Both the position numbers and the translations under genes were made by a program. This document shows positions 7,901 to 15,050 of a stretch of 64,000 bases of DNA, piece after piece. A model generated the notes under the pieces. It was not told the DNA's origin, did not search any database, and worked only from the letters and a program-made list of their open reading frames with translations. Source of the DNA: Salinigranum halophilum. Its GTDB lineage: Archaea; Halobacteriota; Halobacteria; Halobacteriales; Haloferacaceae. The stretch lies in assembly GCF_007004735.1 (NCBI RefSeq), contig NZ_SSNL01000009.1:1-64000 (forward strand), in the 5' to 3' direction. Within the stretch, counting starts at the first letter, position 1; each line of letters opens with the position of its first letter.

Positions 7901-8319
7901 CGCTGGATGTACTTCTCGACAGTCTCGCTCGAAACGTGTCCCGCTGTTCCTGCGTAGTAGCCGCGTGCCCACTTGATTTTCTCGCCGTCGTGGTCGGCGT
8001 GTCGGTGGTTGTATTTCCGCGAACTGATGCCTTTGAACCAGTTGGCGAGAAGTGACGGGGCGTGTTTCGGCGGGCTACTGACGAACAGGTGGATGTGGTC
8101 GGGTTGGACGGTGAGGTCGATAATCTCCAACCCCTTCTCGTCGGCTATTTCGTGGAGGATGTCTCGCACACGGGTTGCAACGTCACCGACGAGTACCGAT
8201 TGGCGGTACTGAGCAGAGCTTCGCTCTGCGATGTCCGCAGAACCGTCGGTTCTGCGAGACTTCGGTATCCACACTATGTGGTAGTTGAGGTTGTACGTTG
8301 CGTGCCGTGTGGTCTTCAT
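7885..8319 (-). CDS. tnpA: IS200/IS605 TnpA (Y1 HUH transposase) with two small insertions
   Basis: This 144-residue Y1 transposase has the HUH motif H75-I-H77 (QPDHIHLFV) and the catalytic Tyr137 (ETVEKYIQR). Family members are usually about 130 residues. An extra 17 residues (21-37) follow HIVWIPK and are encoded by a 51-bp palindromic insertion; the expected sequence resumes at YRQSVLVGD. A second palindromic insertion at the 3' end changes the last residues. It would excise and insert the element as single strands. Whether it still folds with the extra loop near the active-site fold is open. Confidence 0.85.
   Translation of the reverse strand: MKTTRHATYNLNYHIVWIPKSRRTDGSADIAERSSAQYRQSVLVGDVATRVRDILHEIADEKGLEIIDLTVQPDHIHLFVSSPPKHAPSLLANWFKGISSRKYNHRHADHDGEKIKWARGYYAGTAGHVSSETVEKYIQRCQNS
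8209..8259. repeat. 51-bp double-hairpin insertion inside tnpA, in frame
   Basis: It holds two adjacent palindromes: GCAGAGC-TTC-GCTCTGC and CGCAGAACC-GTC-GGTTCTGCG. It lies exactly between the codons for IPK and YRQ, and its length is a multiple of three, so the reading frame survives. The architecture (hairpin, ~5-nt spacer, hairpin) matches the insertion at 7851-7900, but the stem sequences differ. Confidence 0.7.
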
Positions 8320-8418
8320 CCGTACTACACACTATGCCTCTGTGGTGTCTTAAAATTAGCGTACACGGTGGGAAATCCAGCCATGCCATCGTCGGTGGAG
8401 ATGTACGCTATTGTCCGC

Positions 8419-8443
8419 TTGACCCGCGCCTGAAGACGCGGGT
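8419..8443. repeat. IS200/IS605-type terminal hairpin beside hemAT
   Basis: TTGAC is followed by the stem ACCCGCG...CGCGGGT with loop CCTGAAGA. This is the same signature as the left end at 5971-6001. It ends twelve bases from the hemAT stop codon and marks the outer boundary of the insertion-sequence nest. Confidence 0.6.
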
Positions 8444-8454
8444 ATGCGCTCGCA

Positions 8455-10221
8455 CTATGTATCAAGTTCGCCACGGGCGATTTTCCTGAGTTGATCGTCA
8501 GAGAGTTGTTCGACGACGAAGTCGGGCATCCCGTCGGGAAGGTCTTCTGGGAGTGACACGCTGTCCGGTGACGCCTCGTTTGTGTGCAGTGCCCGGCCGC
8601 CGTCAGTTGCTGTTCGACTCTCTGTTAGTCTTCCGACTGTTTCTTCGACATCGTTGACCATCGCCGCCTGCTCTTGATTTGCCGCAGCCAGCCCGTCAAC
8701 TTCTCCGGCCACACGCTCGGCCTGCTCGACAATCTCATCAATCATCGCGGCTATCTCTTCGCTGCTCGCCGCCTGGTCATCGGCAGCGTCCGAGACTTCG
8801 CTAATGCCGTCGGCGGTTTCTGAGACGGCCTCAGCGATGTCAGTCAGGTTGGCCACCGCCTCCTGGACCCGATCGATGCCTTGTCTGACTTGGTCGGTCA
8901 TCTCGGTGAGGCTCTCGACCGTCTCGTCAGTGTCGTTTTTGACGGTTTCAATGTGCCGTTCGACCTTGTTGGCGGAGTCTTGAGACTCTTCGGCCAGGCT
9001 CTTGACTTCCTCTGCGACGACGGCGAAGCCCTCGCCGGCCTCGCCGGCACGGGCAGCCTCAATCTGTGCGTTCAACGCGAGGATGTTCGTCTGTTCGGCG
9101 ATGTCGTTGATTGCGTCGGCAAACTCGTCGATCTCTTGGATGCCACCCTGTAACTGACGCATGTCGTTGCGAGCCTTCTCGGCAGCATCGCCGATATCGG
9201 TCATCACCGCAGCGGCGTCGTCCGCAGCCGCCTTGCCGTCTTGGGCGAGTTCTTCGGCCTGATGGCTTGTGGCTTCGACCTGATCGGCGGTCGCTGCGAC
9301 TTCTTCGACGGTCGCTGAGAGATTCGATACCTCAGAGGCGATTTCGTTCGTCTGCTCAGCCTGTACCTCGGCTGTGTCAGAGATTTCAGACGCACTACCA
9401 GCGACATCCTCAGCGGTCGTTTTCAGATCCTCGACCGGATTCTGGATGTCCTCTTGGACTTCTGTCATCAGCTGCTCGTTTCGGTCGATGTGCTCTTCCA
9501 GTTGCTGGCTGTAAGAGTGAATATACGTGTCCGTGACCACCTGTATATCGAGATTGATGATACGAAGGATTGCGAGCAGATCCCGAATCGTGTCGGTGAC
9601 CGCCTCGTCAATGATCGCTTCGATCGTGCCTGTCGGCGGGCCAGTTGCGGGGTTCTTACTGCTCGCGGTGGCTGAAGTGTCAGCGTGTCCTGCTCGGTTG
9701 AGAACCGCTCTGCCGTCAGTCTCGCTCTTGGTCAACCGGTCGGTAAGTACATCGGTGAGCCGATCACCGACGATCGGAAGGATGAGATTGAAATAGACAC
9801 CGTACTGACCGAGATAGTGTTTCATCGGCATGTCTAGAAGGTCGTGGATTTTGCCGATGCGGGCCCGATCACGGAAGTAGTCTTGCCCATAGTCGCCGGT
9901 AGCGAGCGTTACGAGATAAGCGGACTGCGTGCGCTTGAGTTGCTTGACAGTTTTTTCAGATCGCCCTATAATCTCAACAGTTTGGTCGTAATCGGTGAGG
10001 TTTTCATAAAAATCTTCCGCGACCTGGTCGGCGTTTGCCTGAAACACATCTTCGTACTGTCTCAGACGACGGACGTCGTCTTGGTCGAAGCCGATGAAGT
10101 CTTTACGCCAGTCGATTTCGGCCCGGTTGAGGTCGATCTCTTGAAGAAGTGAATCGACGTTGAGTTGCGTGTTCAGGCCGCCCTGGCCGAAATCCGCTTT
10201 TCCATACGAAGACTGTGCCAT
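8455..10221 (-). CDS. hemAT: HemAT-type globin-coupled methyl-accepting transducer
   Basis: The protein has 588 residues and no TM segment. Residues ~20-170 form a protoglobin/HemAT sensor domain with the motif RARIGKIHDLLDMP, whose H126 is the expected proximal haem ligand. After a linker and a long helix (~215-270), residues ~270-560 form an MCP signalling domain with the hairpin-tip block EQTNILALNAQIEAARAGE. It is a cytoplasmic oxygen sensor that signals to CheA/CheW in aerotaxis. It is ~100 residues longer than the classical Halobacterium protein. An AT-rich promoter lies directly upstream. Confidence 0.92.
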   Translation of the reverse strand: MAQSSYGKADFGQGGLNTQLNVDSLLQEIDLNRAEIDWRKDFIGFDQDDVRRLRQYEDVFQANADQVAEDFYENLTDYDQTVEIIGRSEKTVKQLKRTQSAYLVTLATGDYGQDYFRDRARIGKIHDLLDMPMKHYLGQYGVYFNLILPIVGDRLTDVLTDRLTKSETDGRAVLNRAGHADTSATASSKNPATGPPTGTIEAIIDEAVTDTIRDLLAILRIINLDIQVVTDTYIHSYSQQLEEHIDRNEQLMTEVQEDIQNPVEDLKTTAEDVAGSASEISDTAEVQAEQTNEIASEVSNLSATVEEVAATADQVEATSHQAEELAQDGKAAADDAAAVMTDIGDAAEKARNDMRQLQGGIQEIDEFADAINDIAEQTNILALNAQIEAARAGEAGEGFAVVAEEVKSLAEESQDSANKVERHIETVKNDTDETVESLTEMTDQVRQGIDRVQEAVANLTDIAEAVSETADGISEVSDAADDQAASSEEIAAMIDEIVEQAERVAGEVDGLAAANQEQAAMVNDVEETVGRLTESRTATDGGRALHTNEASPDSVSLPEDLPDGMPDFVVEQLSDDQLRKIARGELDT

Positions 10222-10229
10222 GCAAAGAG

Positions 10230-10251
10230 ATATATTTGTTTAATAAATAAA
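10230..10251 (-). promoter_or_regulatory. TATA-rich promoter of hemAT
   Basis: On the minus strand the AT run TTTATTAAACAAATATATC lies 10-30 nt upstream of the ATG, which fits a leaderless haloarchaeal promoter. Confidence 0.55.
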
Positions 10252-10376
10252 TCATACGACAGATTATCATGTAGCGTATTTAGCTCATTGAACAGGCTCA
10301 GCCGTCGTGTGCCAGGTGACATCCAGACGGTCACATGCCGTGACAGACCCCACGCTAAGAGACTGTGGTGAGGAAT

Positions 10377-11102
10377 TCAGTCAGCCAGCTGAGAGACCTG
10401 CGTACGCCGGCCGTCGGTGGCGTCGGCAAAACGATCGTCGGCAAACGCGTGGCGGTGCTGGTAGACGAAATAAACGTACGGCACTTTGGCGACGACATCA
10501 ATATATGTGATGACAAGTGAGACGCTCAGCATCGACACCAAGCCGACACCGAGTGGCCCAGCGAGCCAGATAATGGGATACGCCAGCCACAGTAGACCGA
10601 CGTGATTCCGGAGCAGTTCGAAGAGGTGCTGACGGCCGGTGTTCTGTCGGTTTACGAACGTCGGAAGATAGCTGTACAGCGCCCAGAGGAGGCCGACGTA
10701 ACAAGCTGATGAGACTGTGAATGCGGCGAACCGAATCGGGCCGCTGGTCACGACGGCGACCCACCCGATGCCGATCATGGCCGCGTCGGCGCTCACGATG
10801 CTGGCCGTTGCCCGCTTCGGCGCACCCGCTGTGTAAGCCACGTATCCGACGAGTACCGGTGTCGTCAGTAACCAGTCGACGTACCGTGGTGCTGGGACCG
10901 TCGCGCCGTGGACGGTGACAGTCCCGACGCCAACAGCCATGAGACCATACATAACAGCAGCAGCCCCGGGGATGACGAGCAAGTATTTGAATGCGCCCGC
11001 CCTGGAATCGACGTCGGTGACAGAAAGCAGTCGAACACCAATACCAACGCCGACGAGCATTCCGAGTGCCCCAACCATGTATGCGACGGCCACCGGAGTC
11101 AT
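10377..11102 (-). CDS. sopI: Sensory rhodopsin I
   Basis: This 241-residue seven-helix retinal protein has retinal Lys206 in helix G (YIDVVAKVPYVYF), counterion-position Asp76 in helix C (RYVDWLLTTPVLVGY) and His167 (LLRNHVGLLWLAYP). The SR-I-specific blocks RYxDWLxTTPxLVGYV and NHxGLLWLAYP, together with the His, favour SR-I over SR-II or a pump. It shares a 4-nt ATGA overlap with the upstream htrI gene, the same gene order as the known htrI-sopI operon. It senses light for phototaxis by modulating HtrI in the membrane. Confidence 0.93.
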   Translation of the reverse strand: MTPVAVAYMVGALGMLVGVGIGVRLLSVTDVDSRAGAFKYLLVIPGAAAVMYGLMAVGVGTVTVHGATVPAPRYVDWLLTTPVLVGYVAYTAGAPKRATASIVSADAAMIGIGWVAVVTSGPIRFAAFTVSSACYVGLLWALYSYLPTFVNRQNTGRQHLFELLRNHVGLLWLAYPIIWLAGPLGVGLVSMLSVSLVITYIDVVAKVPYVYFVYQHRHAFADDRFADATDGRRTQVSQLAD

Positions 11103-12607
11103 CGACCTTCCCCTCCGGTTCCGCCGTCGGCAAAGGCAGGACCGCCCGCACTCTGTGTTATCGGACTCTGTTCACTTTCCTCACCAGTCTCGAAGTGCTC
11201 GAGCGAGCCGACAAGTTCGTCGGCGTGCGCGCCGAACCGCCGCACTCTGTCGTCGACCGTCTCGACGGCGTCCTGCTGCGTCCCTACCGCCGCTTGTACC
11301 TGTTCAACGGCGTCGACAGTACTGTCACTCGTTTCGCCAATCTCGTTGAGCGTCGCCGATAGTCGCTCGGTAGAGTGAGCCTGGTCGTCGGTCGCCTCAC
11401 TGATTTCGGTCACCCCATCGTCGACTGCGTCAACGGCCTCAGCGATGTCGTCGAGCCGTCCGACGGTCTCCTGTACCCGTGTGAGACTCTCGCCGAGTTG
11501 CTTACTGGTCTCTGTGATCGACTCAACAGCGTCGTCCGTTTCGGCGTTCAACTCGTTCACCATGCCCTCGATCACGTCCGCCTGTTCGCGCGTTTCTTTT
11601 GCTAACGTCTTGACCTCGTCGGCGACGACGGCGAAGCCATCGCCTGAGGATCCAGATCCGTTAGCGTTTGCGGCCTCAATAGAGGCGTTCAGGGCGAGCA
11701 TGTTCGTCTGTTCGGCGATTCCGCGGATCATCTCAACGACCTCCGTGACCTCGTTTGTCCGTTTGGTGAGTGACTTGACCTGTTCGACCGCTTCGTCCAT
11801 CTGCTCGCGAGCGGTGACCATGTCGTCGCGGACTGTATCGGCCTCCTCGCGGGCGTGCAAGCCCAACCGGGCCGTCTCTTCAGTCCGCTGTGCGACCTCT
11901 TCGGTGGTCGCAGCGACTTCCTCGGCGGTCGCCGATAGGTCGTTCATCTCGCCGATGGCGCTTTCAACTCGTTCACGCTGAGTGAGTGCTGCCGCTGCGG
12001 TCTCATCTGAGAGGCCATCTGCCCGGTCAGTCTCACGGGTGATCGCCTCAACCGACTCTGTCACAGCCTCGCTCTCCGTGCCGACCTCCGACGCGAATCC
12101 CGACACCTCGTCGACTGCCTCCTCCAGGCGAGCGACGGTCGCGTTGAACTCTTGACCGATCGTCTCCATCGATTCATGATCGGTGTCGACGTCAACCCTT
12201 GCGGTCAGATCACCGGTGGCGGCCCGCTCCATCGCCGTAGCGTATGACTCGGCGACCCGCTGGTAGTCCGACGAGAGCGTTGATGCCTCTTCAATCCGGG
12301 ACGCTAACGACCGGCGCATCGTGTCGACCGCTTCGGACAGTTGGCCAATCTCGTCAGTCCGCGGTGACTGGACTGGTTCGTCTAGTTCCCCCGCTGCGAC
12401 TGCACTGCTGGCCTCCTGGAGCTGTGATACCGCTGCCGCTGTCGACGTCCCCGTGATCGAGCCGAGTGCAAGAAGCGCGACGCCGGCGGCCAACACGGTC
12501 GCCGCTGCGTCGCCCGTGACGCTGCCGACAACAGCGACGACACCCCACGTCACGATGTAGCTGAGACCCGTCTTGAGCTTGTATCGTTGTCGTACTATCT
12601 GGAACAT
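11099..12607 (-). CDS. htrI: Sensory rhodopsin I transducer HtrI
   Basis: The protein has 502 residues. Two TM helices (~13-32 and ~34-52) are separated by a minimal external loop, followed by HAMP regions (~50-190) and an MCP signalling domain with tip block [19 protein letters not shown]. Two TM helices with no periplasmic sensor domain are the hallmark of HtrI, which takes its signal laterally from the rhodopsin. The N terminus (RRYKLKTGLSYI-like) and RVDVDTDHESMET resemble Halobacterium HtrI. It is the first gene of the operon with sopI and has its own TATA box. Confidence 0.92.
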   Translation of the reverse strand: MFQIVRQRYKLKTGLSYIVTWGVVAVVGSVTGDAAATVLAAGVALLALGSITGTSTAAAVSQLQEASSAVAAGELDEPVQSPRTDEIGQLSEAVDTMRRSLASRIEEASTLSSDYQRVAESYATAMERAATGDLTARVDVDTDHESMETIGQEFNATVARLEEAVDEVSGFASEVGTESEAVTESVEAITRETDRADGLSDETAAAALTQRERVESAIGEMNDLSATAEEVAATTEEVAQRTEETARLGLHAREEADTVRDDMVTAREQMDEAVEQVKSLTKRTNEVTEVVEMIRGIAEQTNMLALNASIEAANANGSGSSGDGFAVVADEVKTLAKETREQADVIEGMVNELNAETDDAVESITETSKQLGESLTRVQETVGRLDDIAEAVDAVDDGVTEISEATDDQAHSTERLSATLNEIGETSDSTVDAVEQVQAAVGTQQDAVETVDDRVRRFGAHADELVGSLEHFETGEESEQSPITQSAGGPAFADGGTGGEGR

Positions 12608-12628
12608 ACGGACACATCTGCCGATTCG

Positions 12629-12645
12629 TGATATAATTTTATTTG
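12629..12645 (-). promoter_or_regulatory. TATA box of the htrI-sopI operon
   Basis: On the minus strand AAATAAAATTATATC lies about 22-38 nt before the htrI ATG, as expected for a leaderless haloarchaeal transcript. Confidence 0.6.
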
Positions 12646-12679
12646 CCAGAGTATCGTGTTAGATAACAAGGCCTCATTC

Positions 12680-12980
12680 GGTGGTCGTGCAAAATTTGAG
12701 ATAGGGTGGTTGATGTTCGAGTGCTCTATCTCCGAATTCAACCGCCTCAGCCAGCACGCTGCATGAATCGAGTTGAGACTTGTGGAGTGACAACGGACAT
12801 CCGGGGTCGCCATTCAAGTGGGTATTCAGCACCATCTTGTCGAATTATGGTTCTCAAATACCAAACAATATCATCATAAATTGGGTATCAAGTAGAGTCA
12901 AATCACGGCTTACAACTGGAGCTCGGAAGGCAAACATGCCTCTCGACATTGATATCGAAGCGAACCAATATGCGGTTGTC
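12680..12980 (+). pseudogene. Eroded IS6-family transposase, 5' part
   Basis: The stretch aligns by eye with 185-480 of the intact IS6 copy (for example GGTTGATGTTCGA, TTCAAGTGGGTATTCA, CAAATACCAAACAATATC and GAACCAATATGCGGTTG) but has stops, frameshifts and many substitutions. It covers only the first ~40% of the gene. The 7TM kinase promoter begins at its end. Confidence 0.75.
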
Positions 12981-12999
12981 ACATTTTTAATAATTGGGG

Positions 13000-13010
13000 T
13001 TTTTATACTA
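13000..13010 (+). promoter_or_regulatory. TATA box of the 7TM histidine kinase
   Basis: TTTTTATACTA lies 28-38 nt upstream of the ATG at 13039, which supports that start as leaderless. Confidence 0.5.
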
Positions 13011-13038
13011 CATAATCCATTTGTACGTTACATCTTGC

Positions 13039-14706
13039 ATGGTACTGGCCAAATATGGCTTTGTGGCCGTCTTCGGAATGACCGCTGTCGTGTGCTTCGG
13101 AACGCTCTGGCGTGTGCGCCGATTGGAAGAGCCCGATGTTCGCCGTGGCCTCACCGGTCTTCTCATCACAAGCGGGCTCTGGGCAACTATCGAGGCTGCT
13201 CGAGTGCTCGTCACCACTCCTCGATTGAAAATCATGCTGTACCTAATCGGTCTTATTATTGGCCTTTCTACTGTCGGTGCATGGTTGTACTTTTGTTCAG
13301 CATACGCTGGTCATGATTATCATCACAGCACGCTATTCAAAAGAGCAGCCCTCGGTCTCTACCTCGCCATCGTTGTAATCAAACTCACCAATCCACTCCA
13401 TGGTCAGTATTTCACTGTACAAATTATTGACACTCCATATCCGTATCTCGCTGTTCAGCTACTCCCGCTCCACTGGGTAGTCACCGGTCTTGCATATATC
13501 CTCTCTGCAATTGGGTTCTATATGTTGTACAGCACTTTGCATACATCTAGATATGAGACCGCCTCACTCGGCATCGTCGTCTCGCTGGCTCCACTGCCGG
13601 TTGTCCTGACGATCGCGTCTTATGTTTGGCCGGACATTCTACTGAAACTTAATTACGAACCGTTAGGCGTGGCAGCATTCGCTGCTGGGGTCGTGTATTT
13701 CGTTGACGAGAAATTTGTGGCCGTTCCTACGTTCGGCCGTCAGCAACTCATTGACAACCTCACTGATCCAGTCATATTACTCAATCGAGACGGGATAATT
13801 CAGTATTACAACACCGCTGCCACCCAAACCTTCTCTCGACTTGACGGCGCGCAAGGTCAACCAGTTGAAAACGCCGCATCAGAACTTCTCGCGGATAGCG
13901 ACAAACGAGGGATAATTAAGCTACCACGTGACGGCAGCGACCAGTACTACCTGCGCGACGAGAATGAAATCACCGTCGGGTCAACGACACTTGGGCGGGC
14001 CCTCATCTATACAGACGTGACCAAAGTTGAACGACAGTGGCGAGAATTAACTCGTCAAAATGAGCAACTTGATGATTTCGCGAAGGCAATCAATCACGAA
14101 CTGCGGAACACGCTCGCCATCATTCAAGGACACGTTGAATTGGCAGCAGCTGCTCTCCCAAAAAACGCTGATTCAACGGCTGGAGAAGCGTTAGCAACAG
14201 CCGACAAGACTGCGGACCGGATGACAGAGGTCATCGGTAATCTATCGTTACTCGCGCAATACGGCCAGAGTATAACTCATCTGAGTGATTGCCGTTTTCC
14301 GGAGACGGTTGACCGCGCGTGGGTGAACACAGCCGTCGGAGAACTCGCGCTTACGACTGAGGGAGATGGTATCATCAAAGCTGATCCTAACCGACTCGTT
14401 GAGCTGTTATCGGCGGTATTCAAATTTGCAGTGATGACGAATGCAAAGACTGTGACAGTTCGCCTATCAAGTGGTCAATTGGTGATAATCACAGATGGCG
14501 AACCAATCCCTGCGGACCGGACTTCAGACGCATTAAAGTACGGAGTAGCAGTGCCCAGCGCCGAGTCAGGGATGGTCCTGCCGAACGTGCTAACACTTGC
14601 TCGCGTCCACGGATGGAACGTCACAATTGACGACACGTTTACTGGGGGAGTTAGACTTATGATTGAAGGACTTACAACTGAACAGGACCATTCGGATGAT
14701 GATTGA
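13039..14706 (+). CDS. Sensor histidine kinase with N-terminal 7TM region
   Basis: The protein has about 555 residues. Seven hydrophobic helices (~1-225) match the histidine-kinase N-terminal 7TM type. They are followed by a PAS domain (~235-335, DNLTDPVILLNRDGIIQYYN), a HisKA domain with phospho-acceptor block INHELRNTLAIIQGH and a degraded ATPase region. I cannot find clear N- or G-box motifs (KFAVMTNAKTV in place of an N box; no DxGxG), so ATP binding may be lost or atypical. The start at 13039 was chosen for its TATA spacing; 12994 is also open. The stop overlaps TTGAC of an IS200-type end. Confidence 0.8.
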   Translation: MVLAKYGFVAVFGMTAVVCFGTLWRVRRLEEPDVRRGLTGLLITSGLWATIEAARVLVTTPRLKIMLYLIGLIIGLSTVGAWLYFCSAYAGHDYHHSTLFKRAALGLYLAIVVIKLTNPLHGQYFTVQIIDTPYPYLAVQLLPLHWVVTGLAYILSAIGFYMLYSTLHTSRYETASLGIVVSLAPLPVVLTIASYVWPDILLKLNYEPLGVAAFAAGVVYFVDEKFVAVPTFGRQQLIDNLTDPVILLNRDGIIQYYNTAATQTFSRLDGAQGQPVENAASELLADSDKRGIIKLPRDGSDQYYLRDENEITVGSTTLGRALIYTDVTKVERQWRELTRQNEQLDDFAKAINHELRNTLAIIQGHVELAAAALPKNADSTAGEALATADKTADRMTEVIGNLSLLAQYGQSITHLSDCRFPETVDRAWVNTAVGELALTTEGDGIIKADPNRLVELLSAVFKFAVMTNAKTVTVRLSSGQLVIITDGEPIPADRTSDALKYGVAVPSAESGMVLPNVLTLARVHGWNVTIDDTFTGGVRLMIEGLTTEQDHSDDD

Positions 14707-14820
14707 CATCCACTTGCGCCTGAAGGCGCGGGAATCCCACGGTACCGTACCGCTGGGTTGAGATATTAGGGTTTGCAGTCTACCACTTGTTCCCTCGGTG
14801 AGAATCCGTGGGACAAGTCA
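14703..14820. repeat. PATE/MITE-like IS200/IS605-type remnant
   Basis: TTGAC (14703-14707) overlaps the kinase stop and is followed by the hairpin GCGCCTGAAGGCGC (14716-14729) and GGGAATCCCAC, a typical left-end signature here. About 60 bp on, the imperfect hairpin CTTGTTCCC...GGGACAAG (14788-14819) resembles a right end. No coding sequence lies between them. The rest, up to 15019, holds no gene I recognise. Confidence 0.45.
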
Positions 14821-15019
14821 TGAAAGTAGACTCTGGGCTGTCCTCGGACGAAGTGGCTTCCCGGTGTGCGTGCGTAGTTCGCGTTGCTGACGATTAATGA
14901 ACTCTCGGACACGTGAGCGTATCAAAAGCTGCCCCGCCTCAGGACAAATCCTCCGAGTCTGGCACATGATTGGTGGACGCGAATCGACCGAATATTTTTC
15001 GTGAAAATCAACCATCAAA

Positions 15020-15031
15020 TACTATATAATA
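15020..15031 (+). promoter_or_regulatory. TATA box upstream of the receiver/multi-PAS kinase
   Basis: TACTATATAATA lies 20-31 nt before the ATG at 15051, which fits a leaderless transcript. Confidence 0.6.
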
Positions 15032-15050
15032 CAATATCAGTAGCTAACGT

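Noticed and set aside
10377-11102. Sensory rhodopsin II or bacteriorhodopsin identity
   Set aside because: The helix F His (His167), the helix C block WLLTTPVLVGYV and fusion of the gene to an HtrI-type transducer without a periplasmic domain favour SR-I. Pumps lack the cognate transducer, and SR-II transducers have a larger external domain.
14818-15018. Minus-strand 66-codon open frame upstream of the receiver kinase
   Set aside because: It has no family resemblance and overlaps a promoter and repeat-like DNA; not supported as a gene.
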